From positions 1 through 47,901 of the forward strand of contig CAYWFU010000016.1 of the NCBI GenBank assembly GCA_964457585.1: DNA of 47,901 nt, read 5' to 3'. This DNA is from CAYWFU01 sp964457585. GTDB lineage: Bacteria; JACRDZ01. A model generated the notes under the pieces. The model worked only from the letters and a program-made list of their open reading frames with translations, was not told the DNA's origin and did no database searches. Below, piece by piece: positions 8,242-16,887 of this stretch (position 1 is the stretch's first letter; each line of letters starts with the position of its first letter). The position numbers and the translations under genes were made by a program.

Positions 8242-8633
8242 AGAAAATTGAAAACCTAATTAGGCACAAAGGCACAAAGCAGCAAAGGCACAGAGTTTAA
8301 AAGAAAAACAAAAAATTTTGTGACACTATGCTTTGGAACTGTTTTACTTTGTGCCTTTGTGCCTGTTACTTTGTAGCTTAAGCTGCTGCATGTTTTTTAT
8401 ACCAAAGTATAATAAGTTTGATATTATTTTCTACTATGGTATAATTTATACGACATGAATTATTAGAGATATTGAGCAGAGAGAAGTAGATTTTTTAGTA
8501 TGTATTGATAACAAACCATGGTTTTGTGTTGAAGTTAAAAGCTCATATAAAAATATTCCAGCTTCGTTAAAATATTTTGGAACAAAACTTAATATCCCAT
8601 TTATTTACCTGTGTGCCTAATTTTTCAATTTCC
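8242..8633. repeat. Nested inverted repeats around a gene remnant
   Basis: Outer arms: GAAAATTGAAA...AATTAGGCACA at 8242-8267, and its imperfect reverse complement (GTGTGCCTAATTTTTCAATT) at 8611-8633. Inside is a word-repeat hairpin: left arm at 8261-8290 with the word GGCACAAA repeated, right arm at 8346-8375 with its complement (TTTGTGCCTTTGTGCC). The outer arms enclose a DUF4143 remnant, whose last codons overlap the right arm. This explains most of the gene-free stretch 8233-8720. Confidence 0.6.
8462..8620 (+). pseudogene. C-terminal remnant of a DUF4143-type ATPase
   Basis: Codons 8462-8617 read IRDIEQREVDFLVCIDNKPW, then FCVEVKSSYKNIPASLKYFG and KLNIPFIYL, ending at a stop at 8618-8620. 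This matches the C-terminal nuclease-like end of archaeal-type AAA ATPases with DUF4143 (xREVDFLV...EVK...LKYF). There is a stop just before it in the same frame, and the expected upstream residues seem split between frames (NLYDMNY), so only a decayed tail is left. Confidence 0.6.
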
Positions 8634-8720
8634 TAATATATTAAATAAATTTTAACAAAAATAAGATGATATGCAGGTATCAAATTTTGAATCTTGAATT
8701 TTTATTATAGGAAAATTTCT

Positions 8721-9973
8721 ATGTTGAAGAAAAATATTTATTTTTTCATCTTAATTTTTATCAGGATTTTGATTTGTGGTAATGCTATCAGCAGTGCAGA
8801 AAATACATGGACAACTGAGGCAGTGGATGCACTTAAATATTTTACAGATTTTTCTTCAAGAGCCATTGCTATTGATAAAAATAATCATCCTCATATGGCT
8901 TATGGAGGAGCCCATCTGTATTATACTTATTTTGATGGAACAGAATGGAAATATGAAACTATAGATATATCCAATGGTGTAGGCAGGTATGCATCCATAG
9001 CCATAGATACGAATAATAAGGTACATATTAGCTATTATGATGATGACAACGGAGCTCTGAAATATGCAACAAATGTTGCAGGCTCTTGGGTAACTTCAAA
9101 TCTAGATAACGCAGGATCAATGGCATTGACACTAAATATATTATTAAATTGAGCATTGAGCATTGACAATTGAGCATTGAGCATTAAACCATCCTGCTTG
9201 AGTATTCGACAGTGATGAATTGAGATTGATTATTCTCACTGCAAAATTGATTAATCTTTCTTGAATATCATCACCTTTTGCCATAGTATTATTTTAGCTC
9301 TTAATGCTCAATTGTCAATGCTCAATGCTCAATCGTCAATTTAGTGTCAATGCCATTGAACGCAGGATGGGTAGGCGAGCATACATCTATAGCTACAGAT
9401 ACAAATAATAAGGTACATATTAGCTATTTTGATCGTAGCAACGGAGCTTTGAAATATGCGATAAATAGTGAACCCGAACCTGACACAACTTCTCCAACAA
9501 TCATCTCCATAAGTCCTGTAGATAGCGCTACTAATGTTGCTGTTAGTACAACAATAACCGCAGTATTCAATGAGTCAATGAATGCTTCAACTATTAACAA
9601 TACAACTTTTACTGTTAATGGAATAACCGGCACAGTAACTTATAGCGGTACTCAAGCCACATTTACTCCATCAAACAATCTGGCAAATAACACAACTTAT
9701 ACAGTTACAATTACAACAGGAGTAAAAGATATTACTGGCAATGCAATGAGCCAGAATAAGACATGGAAATTTTCAACAATTGCAGAAGAGGCAAATGGAG
9801 AAAGCAATATAAACAGTGGCGGCAAAAAAAAGGGTTGTCTTATATCCACAATTACTCAAAATACTAAACTTAATGAATATCAGAACGTTTTAACTGAGTT
9901 AAGAGATAAATATTTTATTTACAAAATATCACCTCTTTTTTCTGGAATATTCCATTCATTTTTGAACCTCTGA
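8721..9973 (+). pseudogene. Secreted repeat/Big_5/CFI-box protein, split by a MITE
   Basis: ATG 8721 with AGG upstream is preferred over an in-frame TTG at 8694. A signal peptide (about 1-26) is followed by repeated units of type IAIDTNNKVHISYYD...GALKYA. The frame runs into the inserted element at 9118 and stops at 9150-9152. It resumes beyond 9358. Removing the element and one copy of the 10-bp duplication (251 bases) restores a continuous 333-codon frame reading DNAGWVGEHTSIATD across the joint. The rest holds a bacterial Ig-like domain (SPTIISISPVDSATNVAVST through TWKFST) and a C-terminal GCLIST...LRDKY segment like a CFI-box C-terminal signal. The product was probably exported to the cell surface; it is disrupted here. 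Confidence 0.8.
9118..9358. mobile_element. 241-bp MITE with 10-bp target duplication
   Basis: Perfect 20-bp terminal inverted repeats, starting CAATGGCATTGACAC, lie at 9118-9137 and 9339-9358. Inside each, longer imperfect arms are built of the words ATTGAGC and ATTGAC. AACGCAGGAT is duplicated directly at 9108-9117 and 9359-9368. The element carries no transposase. Excision with one duplication copy restores the host reading frame exactly, which proves insertion. The last 21 bases of the window (47881-47901) match the inner arm, suggesting another copy. Confidence 0.9.
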
Positions 9974-10021
9974 AATAATTTCTTGATTTTTTACTTATTA
10001 GGAGATATTATAAATAGAATA

Positions 10022-10053
10022 GGGAATGAATCAAATAGTTCATTCTCTTTTTT
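10022..10053 (+). terminator. Rho-independent terminator
   Basis: Stem GGGAATGAA (10022-10030) pairs with TTCATTCTC (10039-10047) with one mismatch and an 8-base loop, followed by a run of six T. It ends the unit of the secreted-protein gene before the thymidylate synthase gene. Confidence 0.8.
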
Positions 10054-10085
10054 ATTGTTTAAAAAATTAATATAAGGAATATTTA

Positions 10086-10763
10086 ATGCTCCCAGAATTT
10101 ATTGAAGCGCGAGATTTACCTGATGCATGGTTTCAGGCAATTGCCAGGATAATAGATAAGGGTATAGTTTATACAATTGACAGAGGCAGTTATGAAGGGC
10201 AAAAAAGACGTGAATTTGATTATGTGACCATACATATAAAACATCCAGGGACAAGACCATTAATTCCTGAAATCCCTCCTCATCTGGGTATACCAGCTCC
10301 AGTTTCAATGGAGTATATAGAAGACTACCTGCCATATTTAATGACTGATATAAAAAAAGAAAATGAACAATATACTTACGGTGAACGAATTGCTGTATCA
10401 ATGAATAAAGTTATAAAAATGTATAAGGAACAGGGCTTTGGAACAAATCAGGCAATTATGGAAATAGGGCAACCGGATGATATTGATTTACCTGATCCTC
10501 CGTGCTTGCGTCTTATTGATACACGTATAAGAAATGGAAAATTAAGTTTTATTATTTATTTTCGTTCATGGGACCTGTGGGGAGGATTTCCTGCTAATCT
10601 GGCAGCTATTCAGTTGATGAAAGAATATATGGCAAATGAGATAGGTGTTGAAGATGGAGAAATAATTGCCGCAAGCAAAGGTCTGCATCTTTATGAATAT
10701 ACATGGGATTTAGCAAGTTTACGCTGTGGAATTGCAAATAAACAGGTATTCAATAAAATATGA
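10086..10763 (+). CDS. thyA: Archaeal-type thymidylate synthase
   Basis: 225 residues, shorter than E. coli ThyA (264) and similar to the methanogen-type enzyme (MJ0511 group). The catalytic cysteine sits in LPDPPCLRLID. The substrate-binding region reads FIIYFRSWDLWGGFPANLAA, close to the ThyA pattern RSxDxxxGxPxN, and ends with SKGLHLYEYTWDLA. It should methylate dUMP to dTMP; the methyl donor in this subgroup may not be methylene-tetrahydrofolate. The ribosome site is AAGGAAT. Its stop overlaps the rnfC start by 4 bases (ATGA), so it is the first gene of the Rnf operon, an unusual partnership. Confidence 0.82.
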   Translation: MLPEFIEARDLPDAWFQAIARIIDKGIVYTIDRGSYEGQKRREFDYVTIHIKHPGTRPLIPEIPPHLGIPAPVSMEYIEDYLPYLMTDIKKENEQYTYGERIAVSMNKVIKMYKEQGFGTNQAIMEIGQPDDIDLPDPPCLRLIDTRIRNGKLSFIIYFRSWDLWGGFPANLAAIQLMKEYMANEIGVEDGEIIAASKGLHLYEYTWDLASLRCGIANKQVFNKI

Positions 10764-12079
10764 ATCCAAAAACTTTTAATGGTGGTGTTCATTTAAAATA
10801 TAATAAAGAATTAACGCAGAATAAATCAATTGAAAAAATTAAATTACCGTCTAAAGTTACTATCCCTTTTCATCAGCATACCGGTATTCCCTGTAATCCA
10901 ATAGTAAAAACAGGAGATATAGTTCAAACAGGACAAAAAATCGGAGAGGCAGATGGTTTTATAACATCACCTGTTCATGCAAGTATTTCTGGAAAAATAA
11001 TAGAAATTTCACCTAAACTTTCCCCATGGGGAAAACCGATACTTTCTTGTATTATAGAATCTGATGGACAGGATATATGGCATTCCAGCATTAAATCCCG
11101 TTCTGGATATTTAAAATTAACTTCCGGAGAAATAGTTTCTATAATAAAAGAAGCAGGTATAGTAGGGCAGGGCGGGGCTGCTTTCCCCAGCCATGTAAAA
11201 TATAATCCGCCGCAGTCTAAAGTATATGATACTTTAATTATAAACGGTGCAGAATGTGAACCTTATTTGACTTGCGATCATAGATTAATGCTGGAAAACT
11301 CAAAAGAAATCATTGCTGGTATTGAAATTATAATGTATGCAATGAAAATAAAAAAAGTTTATATTGGTATCGAAACAAATAAATTAGATGCCATAGAGAT
11401 ATTAAAAATCGCCGGAAAAAATACACTTGGACTGGAAATAATTCCGCTTCAAGTAAAATATCCTCAAGGGTCTGAAAAACATCTTATAAAAGCTATAACT
11501 AATAAGGAAGTTCCGCCAGGCGGATTCCCGCTTGAAGTTGGAGTACTTGTAAATAATGTTGGAACTATGATAGCAGTCTATAAAGCAGTTATGGAAGGAA
11601 AACCATTAATAGAACGTGTAATAACAGTTACTGGAAATGGGATTAATGAACCTAAAAATCTATTAGTGCGAATTGGCAGTTCATTGAATGATATATTTGA
11701 TAATTGCGGTGGATTAAAAAGTGATATAGGGAAAATCATTATCGGTGGTCCAATGATGGGAATGGCTCAATATACGATGGATATCCCTATTATAAAAGGG
11801 ACTTCCGGAGTTATTGTATTTCCTAAGGAAGAAACAAAGATTTCCAATGTGACTTTTTGTATCCGATGCGGACAATGTGTGGAAGTCTGTCCTATGAAAT
11901 TACAGCCATTTGCAATTGCTGATAGATCTGAATTTAATTATTATAATGATATTGAGCAACAGAATCTAATGGATTGTATTGAATGCGGATGCTGTTCTTA
12001 CATATGTCCTGCTGAGCGTCATATGGTACATTTAATAAGGCAGGCAAAGCTGGTTATGAATAAGAAAAAAGGGAGTTAA
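10760..12079 (+). CDS. rnfC: Rnf complex subunit C
   Basis: 439 residues. The N-terminal lipoyl-like barrel (about 20-120) carries HTGIPCNPIVKTGDIVQTGQ. The NADH/FMN-binding domain includes IVGQGGAAFPSHVK and NGAECEPYLTCDH. Two 4Fe-4S motifs close the protein (CIRCGQCVEVCP and CIECGCCSYICP). RnfC is the cytoplasmic NADH-side subunit of the ferredoxin:NAD oxidoreductase that pumps Na+ or H+. It overlaps thyA by 4 bases and runs directly into rnfD. The gene order C-D-G-E-A-B is that of clostridial and Thermotoga Rnf operons. Confidence 0.97.
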   Translation: MNPKTFNGGVHLKYNKELTQNKSIEKIKLPSKVTIPFHQHTGIPCNPIVKTGDIVQTGQKIGEADGFITSPVHASISGKIIEISPKLSPWGKPILSCIIESDGQDIWHSSIKSRSGYLKLTSGEIVSIIKEAGIVGQGGAAFPSHVKYNPPQSKVYDTLIINGAECEPYLTCDHRLMLENSKEIIAGIEIIMYAMKIKKVYIGIETNKLDAIEILKIAGKNTLGLEIIPLQVKYPQGSEKHLIKAITNKEVPPGGFPLEVGVLVNNVGTMIAVYKAVMEGKPLIERVITVTGNGINEPKNLLVRIGSSLNDIFDNCGGLKSDIGKIIIGGPMMGMAQYTMDIPIIKGTSGVIVFPKEETKISNVTFCIRCGQCVEVCPMKLQPFAIADRSEFNYYNDIEQQNLMDCIECGCCSYICPAERHMVHLIRQAKLVMNKKKGS

Positions 12080-13075
12080 ATGGAATCACAATTAATAATT
12101 TCATCTTCACCGCATTTTAAAAACGAAACTAATACAAAAATAATAATGTATACAGTTATCGCAGCGCTGCTTCCAGCAGGAATTGCAAGTACATATTTTT
12201 TTGGATGGTATTCATTATTATTAATTTGCTTAAGTGTAATTTTTTGTATGGCAACAGAAGCGTTATTCCAAAAAATTGTGGGAGCCCATATTACCATACT
12301 GGATGGAAGCGCAATTTTAACAGGAATATTGCTTGCATATAATTTACCACCCGGAGTTCCGTGGTGGATCCCGATAGTTGGAGCAGTTGTTTCCGTCGGT
12401 CTTGCAAAACAATTATATGGCGGTCTGGGACAGAATCCTTTTAATCCGGCATTAATCGGCAGAGTTTTTTTATTGCTTTCCTGGCCGGTATATATGACAA
12501 CAAATTGGATTTTACCAGAAGGAAGCATAGACGCTATTACTACTGCCACTCCTTTAACATTAATTAAACAAGCCGCACTTCCCGATGCTTCTCCTGATAT
12601 TATAATTTTAGTAAAAGAAATGATGAAATCGAATATTATTAAAGATCTTTTTATTGGAAGAGTAAATGGATGCATTGGTGAAACATCCGCAATACTGCTT
12701 ATTTTAGGCGGTATATTTTTAATTTATAAAAATTATATTGATTGGCGTATACCAGTCAGCTATCTTGGAATTTTTTCTATATTTATTTTGATTTTTGGAG
12801 GTAAATCATGGTTTGACGGACCCTTTATTTTTCATCTTTTGTCAGGCGGTATTATGCTTGGAGCATTTTTTATGGCAACTGATCCTGTAACTACTCCAAT
12901 GACCAAAAGAGGCAGGATTATTTTTGGATTGGGATGCGGATTATTAACAGGCATAATAAGAATTTATGGAGTTTATCCGGAGGGAACTTCATTTGCTATT
13001 TTAATTATGAATGCTTTTACACCTTTAATCGATCGTTATATTAAGCCTGATAGATTTGGAGTGCAAGGAAAATGA
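12080..13075 (+). CDS. rnfD: Rnf complex subunit D
   Basis: 331 residues with about ten membrane segments. Typical RnfD features are LPPGVPWWIPIVGAVVSVGL, the QNPFNPALIGRVFL segment, and DAITTATPLT, whose Thr is the expected attachment site for covalent FMN. It forms the membrane core of the ion-pumping complex together with RnfA and RnfE. The ribosome site GGGAG lies at the end of rnfC. The stop overlaps the rnfG start (ATGA). Confidence 0.97.
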   Translation: MESQLIISSSPHFKNETNTKIIMYTVIAALLPAGIASTYFFGWYSLLLICLSVIFCMATEALFQKIVGAHITILDGSAILTGILLAYNLPPGVPWWIPIVGAVVSVGLAKQLYGGLGQNPFNPALIGRVFLLLSWPVYMTTNWILPEGSIDAITTATPLTLIKQAALPDASPDIIILVKEMMKSNIIKDLFIGRVNGCIGETSAILLILGGIFLIYKNYIDWRIPVSYLGIFSIFILIFGGKSWFDGPFIFHLLSGGIMLGAFFMATDPVTTPMTKRGRIIFGLGCGLLTGIIRIYGVYPEGTSFAILIMNAFTPLIDRYIKPDRFGVQGK

Positions 13076-13794
13076 CAGATTTTGTAAGAGATACGATTAA
13101 ATATGGTTTTATATTACTGGTTACCGGACTTGCTGCCGGAATATCTCTGGCACCAATTTATAAAATGACTAAGCCAATTATTTCTAAATTAGAAGCTGAT
13201 AAAAATACAATAGCGCTCAAAGAGCTTTTTCCTGATGGAAAAAAATTTGAAAAATGGCAATTATCCTATGATAAAGTAACTACAGTAAAAGATGATAAAG
13301 ATATAATCATTGGATTTACATTTAAAATTAGCGCTAAGGGATATGGTGGATTTATTAATATTCTAGCAGGTATTGACGAACAGGGTTATTTAAAGGGTAT
13401 ACGAGTGCTCAGTCATACTGAAACACCGGGATTAGGAGCAAAAATAGTTGAAGTGAAAAAAGATAAATCAATCTGGGATGTTTTTAGTAATACAAAAACA
13501 GAAGAAAAGGAAAATCAAATTCCATGGTTCCAAAAACAATTTGAAGGGAAATTAATAAATGCATTAATATTAGTGAAACGAACACCACTGGAAATGGAAG
13601 ATTCAATACAGGCGATTACAGGAGCAACTATTACTTCTAGAGCAATAGTTCAATCAATAAAAAAAATGGGTGAACGAATTATTGCAGATTTAAATAAAAA
13701 GAAACTTGATGAACAAAATATGGAAATAGATGAATGGCAGAAAAAATGGCCATCAAGTGATGTAAATATCAGTGAAGCTAGTGACGTTTTTTAA
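13072..13794 (+). CDS. rnfG: Rnf complex subunit G
   Basis: 240 residues. One N-terminal membrane anchor (about 10-32) is followed by an FMN-binding domain: SHTETPGLGAK near residue 117, and ITGATITSRAIV near 181, where Thr of the SGATxT-type motif carries covalent FMN. The C-terminal tail beyond 215 is charged and variable. The start overlaps rnfD. Its stop is followed immediately by AAGGAGATGG, the first of three related ribosome-site/ATG sequences before rnfE. Confidence 0.96.
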   Translation: MTDFVRDTIKYGFILLVTGLAAGISLAPIYKMTKPIISKLEADKNTIALKELFPDGKKFEKWQLSYDKVTTVKDDKDIIIGFTFKISAKGYGGFINILAGIDEQGYLKGIRVLSHTETPGLGAKIVEVKKDKSIWDVFSNTKTEEKENQIPWFQKQFEGKLINALILVKRTPLEMEDSIQAITGATITSRAIVQSIKKMGERIIADLNKKKLDEQNMEIDEWQKKWPSSDVNISEASDVF

Positions 13795-13807
13795 GGAGAT
13801 GGTATGA

Positions 13808-13912
13808 AAGCTTGAGGTTGAGGTTAAGGTTGAGGAAAGATATAAATCATTATATTGATTTTGGTTTTATCTTTTCCTTAACCTAACCCTTAGCCTTAAC
13901 CTGATTTATCAT
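13808..13912. repeat. Word-repeat hairpin in the rnfG-rnfE gap, first
   Basis: Left arm at 13810-13846 repeats the word GAGGTT/AAGGTT (TTGAGGTTGAGGTTAAGG). The right arm at 13865-13903 is its imperfect reverse complement (CCTTAACCTAACCCTTAG). The element is bracketed by AGGAGATGGTATGA (13794-13807) and AGGAGATGATATGA (13913-13926), which look like a diverged target duplication containing a ribosome site and ATG. Confidence 0.7.
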
Positions 13913-13926
13913 AGGAGATGATATGA

Positions 13927-14017
13927 TAACAAGCAATGAGCAATGAGTGATGAGCAATGAGTTTAAAGTATTTTTTAACTCGTTGCTCATTGCTAGGTAC
14001 TCATTGCTTCTTTTCAT
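13927..14017. repeat. Word-repeat hairpin in the rnfG-rnfE gap, second
   Basis: Left arm at 13930-13970 repeats CAATGAG (GCAATGAGCAATGAGTGATG). The right arm at 13971-14009 is the complement (CTCGTTGCTCATTGC). It is bracketed by AGGAGATGATATGA (13913-13926) and AGGAGCAATTATGA (14018-14031); the latter is the real rnfE initiation site. Confidence 0.7.
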
Positions 14018-14027
14018 AGGAGCAATT

Positions 14028-14618
14028 ATGAATAAAAAAGAAATTTTTCTAAATGGCATTTTTAAAAATAATCCTATTTTTCGATTAGTGCTGGGAATGT
14101 GTTCAACTCTTGCAGTTACTATTTCATTGAAAAATGGTATTATGATGGGAACAGCAGTCATATTTGTTCTTGTTTGTTCCAATGTTTTAGTTTCTTTATT
14201 TAGAAATTTTATTCCTAAAAAAATTCGAATTCCAGCTTTTGTAGTTATCATTGCTTGTTTTGTTATTATAGTTGAATTGCTTATGCATGCGTATACAGTT
14301 GAATTATATAATACAATGGGAATTTTTATACCTTTAATTGTAGTTAATTGCATTTTATTGGCTCGAGCAGAAGCTTTTGCTTCAAAAAATCCAATTTTAG
14401 ATTCTTTAATAGATGGGCTTGGAATTGGATTAGGATATTTTTTTGCAATAAGCATAATTAGTTTATTACGGGAAATTATTGGTTCAAATCAGATATGGGG
14501 GTATCTAGTATTTAAAAATTATGAGCCAATATCAATATTTTTATTGCCGCCAGGCGGTTTTTTAACACTCGGTTTTTTATTGGCATTTTTTAATTGGATT
14601 AGCCTACGGAGGAACTAA
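14028..14618 (+). CDS. rnfE: Rnf complex subunit E
   Basis: 196 residues from ATG 14028, chosen because AGGAG lies 6 bases upstream and MNKKEIFLNGIFKNNPIFRL is the normal RnfE start. The longer open frame to 13947 only translates the repeat. About six membrane segments are present, with the paired-Cys region found in RnfA/RnfE (GMCSTLAVTISLKNG, IVVNCILLARAEAF). It forms with RnfA the membrane core holding a 2Fe-2S centre. The 233-base gap to rnfG, filled with hairpins, is unusual for this otherwise overlapping operon. Confidence 0.96.
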   Translation: MNKKEIFLNGIFKNNPIFRLVLGMCSTLAVTISLKNGIMMGTAVIFVLVCSNVLVSLFRNFIPKKIRIPAFVVIIACFVIIVELLMHAYTVELYNTMGIFIPLIVVNCILLARAEAFASKNPILDSLIDGLGIGLGYFFAISIISLLREIIGSNQIWGYLVFKNYEPISIFLLPPGGFLTLGFLLAFFNWISLRRN

Positions 14619-14619
14619 A

Positions 14620-15207
14620 ATGGATATAGGACGATTGCTAACAATTATTATTGGTACAATTTTAGTTAATAATTTTGTTTTAACAAGATTTCTTGGAATT
14701 TGTCCTTTTCTGGGAGTTTCTAAAGACACAGATTCTGCAATTGGTATGGGAACAGCTGTTATTTTTGTTATGACACTTGCTTCAAGTGTTTGCTGGGTAA
14801 TAGAAAAATATCTATTAATTGGATTAGGTATTGAATATTTACGAACTTTAGTTTTTATTCTTGTAATTGCAGCACTAGTGCAGATGATAGAACCTATTAT
14901 TTTAAAAACTAGCCCAACACTTTATAAGTCTTTAGGAATTTATCTTCCGCTTATTACAACTAATTGTACTGTATTAGGAGTAGCGTTCCTTAATTCTGAT
15001 ATGAATTATAATTTTATTGAATCTACCATACATGGTTTTGCCGGTGGAGTTGGATTTACACTTGCTTTAATATTAATGTCCTGTATCAGACAACGTATGA
15101 ATTTTTCACGAATACCAAGACCTTTTATAGGAGTACCAATAGCTTTTATTACTTCTGCTTTTATGGCTATGGCTTTTATTGGTTTTGCAGGAATGATAAT
15201 TCAATAG
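14620..15207 (+). CDS. rnfA: Rnf complex subunit A
   Basis: 195 residues with six membrane segments. The half-site cysteines of the intramembrane 2Fe-2S cluster are visible in LGICPFLG (Cys28) and LITTNCTVLG. CGGAGG lies upstream and the stop of rnfE overlaps the spacer. RnfA and RnfE are homologous and insert in opposite orientations, moving electrons across the membrane. Confidence 0.97.
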   Translation: MDIGRLLTIIIGTILVNNFVLTRFLGICPFLGVSKDTDSAIGMGTAVIFVMTLASSVCWVIEKYLLIGLGIEYLRTLVFILVIAALVQMIEPIILKTSPTLYKSLGIYLPLITTNCTVLGVAFLNSDMNYNFIESTIHGFAGGVGFTLALILMSCIRQRMNFSRIPRPFIGVPIAFITSAFMAMAFIGFAGMIIQ

Positions 15208-15225
15208 ATTTTTTGGAGAAATATA

Positions 15226-16056
15226 ATGGATATAATACTTACCTCAGCATCAGTATTAGGTGGGTTAGGTTTAATTTTTGGAACAGGGTTAACATATATT
15301 AGTTATAAATTTTCAATAGAAATTAATCCTCATATAGAAGAAATATTTGAAGCTTTACCGAATGCAAATTGCGGCGCATGCGGTTTTGCAGGATGCGCAA
15401 TGTACGCTGAAAAATTAGCTAAAGGAGAAGCGTCATCTCCGGGTTTATGTGTAGCAGGCGGTGAAGATGCAGCTAAAAAAATCGCAAAAATACTGGGATT
15501 AGAAAAAATTGATTTGCAGATTCCCAAAATTGCAGTTGTTATATGTGGTGGAGGAGTGAAAGAAGCAATAAAACAATTTTTTTATGATGGAATATCCACA
15601 TGTAAAGGCGCTAATTTATTAGAGCAGGGAAATAAAGCATGCAAATATGGATGTCTGGGATTCGGAGATTGTGTTTTGGTTTGTCCTTTTGATGCAATAT
15701 ATATTGGAGAAAATGGACTGCCCATAATAAATAAAAATTGTACAGGCTGTGGAAAATGTTTAAAAGAATGTCCCAAAAAAGTAATAATTCTTGTTGATAT
15801 TAAACATAAAGTTAATATATTATGTAATTCCAATGATAAAGGTATTATTGTAAGAAAAATTTGCACAAATGGATGCATTGCCTGTATGCGTTGTATTAAA
15901 GCCTGTCCAAAGCAGGCAATAGAATTTGATAATTTTTTAGCAAAAATAAATTATCCAAAATGTGATAATTGCGGAGAATGCATCAAAGTTTGTCCTACAA
16001 AAACCATAGTATCTAATAATTCAGTCAACTTGAGTAATAATTATATCATTAGCTAA
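15226..16056 (+). CDS. rnfB: Rnf complex subunit B, ferredoxin-type
   Basis: 276 residues. An N-terminal membrane helix (about 5-27) is followed by the 4Fe-4S motif NCGACGFAGCAMYAEKLAKG ending in GLC. Four further cysteine groups follow (CKYGCLGFGDCVLVCP, CTGCGKCLKECP, CTNGCIACMRCIKACP and CDNCGECIKVCP), so it resembles the polyferredoxin RnfB of acetogens. It accepts electrons from reduced ferredoxin. It is the last rnf gene, with GGAG 9 bases before the start; a nuclease gene follows after 14 bases. Confidence 0.96.
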   Translation: MDIILTSASVLGGLGLIFGTGLTYISYKFSIEINPHIEEIFEALPNANCGACGFAGCAMYAEKLAKGEASSPGLCVAGGEDAAKKIAKILGLEKIDLQIPKIAVVICGGGVKEAIKQFFYDGISTCKGANLLEQGNKACKYGCLGFGDCVLVCPFDAIYIGENGLPIINKNCTGCGKCLKECPKKVIILVDIKHKVNILCNSNDKGIIVRKICTNGCIACMRCIKACPKQAIEFDNFLAKINYPKCDNCGECIKVCPTKTIVSNNSVNLSNNYIIS

Positions 16057-16070
16057 AATAGGTAAAAAAT

Positions 16071-16886
16071 ATGCCCCCTCCATGTAATAAGTTTCAAGTT
16101 TTAATATTTTTTTGTCTTTTTTTCTGTTTTATTTTTGCTTTTAGCTGTTCAAAATCAAATACTTCAAATCCTTCAAATCTTAATCAATCTCAAAATAAAG
16201 AATCTTTTTATACTTTAAAAGAAGTGATTGACGGTGATACAATAGTTTTAAATGATAATCGTAAAGTAAGGTATATTGGTATTGATACTCCGGAATTTAA
16301 TATCCCTGCCCAAAAAAAATATGCAGAAATAGCCCTTAATGAAAATTTAAAGCTGGTGCAGAATAAAAATATTATACTGGTTTATGATTCTATGTATGAA
16401 GATGTATATGATAGAATACTGGGTTATGTTTATGCTGAAAATGTTTTTGTAAATGAAGAACTTGTAAGAAAGGGGTATGCGCTGGTAAGTACATTCCCGC
16501 CAAATATTTCTCATTATAAAAATTTTATTAATGCTCAAATTGAAGCGCGAAAAAATAAAACAGGATTCTGGGATGAACAAACTCTTACTCCGCGAGATCA
16601 TACTGAAGCGAAAAATTTCATTGGACAATTATGTACCATAGAAGGTAAAGTTATAGAAACCTACAATGGGAAAACTAAAATTTTTTTAAATTTTGGAATA
16701 GATTATAAAACTGATTTTACTATTATTATATATAAAAATAATTTTTTTCTTTTCTATACTGAAAATATAGACCCATTAGTATCCTATACCGGGAAAAAAA
16801 TAAGGACATTCGGAAGGATAGTAGAATATAATGGTCCTCAGATAAAAGTTGATAATCCATTTCAGATAGAAATAGTGGGGAATTAA
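16071..16886 (+). CDS. Staphylococcal-nuclease-like lipoprotein
   Basis: 271 residues. The lipobox FAFSC places the acylated cysteine at residue 26. The SNase domain spans about 46-170 with the catalytic set intact: Asp54 and Asp56 in VIDGDT, Arg67, Asp72 and Glu75 in IDTPE, and Arg115 in DRILGYVY. The C-terminal part (about 180-271) looks like an OB-fold nucleic-acid-binding domain (CTIEGKVIETYNGKTKIFLN, then FGRIVEYNGPQI). It is probably a membrane-anchored extracytoplasmic nuclease that degrades DNA or RNA for uptake. It is placed between rnfB and priA with very short gaps, perhaps in the same transcript. Confidence 0.85.
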   Translation: MPPPCNKFQVLIFFCLFFCFIFAFSCSKSNTSNPSNLNQSQNKESFYTLKEVIDGDTIVLNDNRKVRYIGIDTPEFNIPAQKKYAEIALNENLKLVQNKNIILVYDSMYEDVYDRILGYVYAENVFVNEELVRKGYALVSTFPPNISHYKNFINAQIEARKNKTGFWDEQTLTPRDHTEAKNFIGQLCTIEGKVIETYNGKTKIFLNFGIDYKTDFTIIIYKNNFFLFYTENIDPLVSYTGKKIRTFGRIVEYNGPQIKVDNPFQIEIVGN

Positions 16887-16887
16887 T

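Noticed and set aside
13947..14027. N-terminal extension of rnfE
   Set aside because: The extra codons translate a word-repeat hairpin, and a good ribosome site precedes ATG 14028 where the normal RnfE sequence begins.
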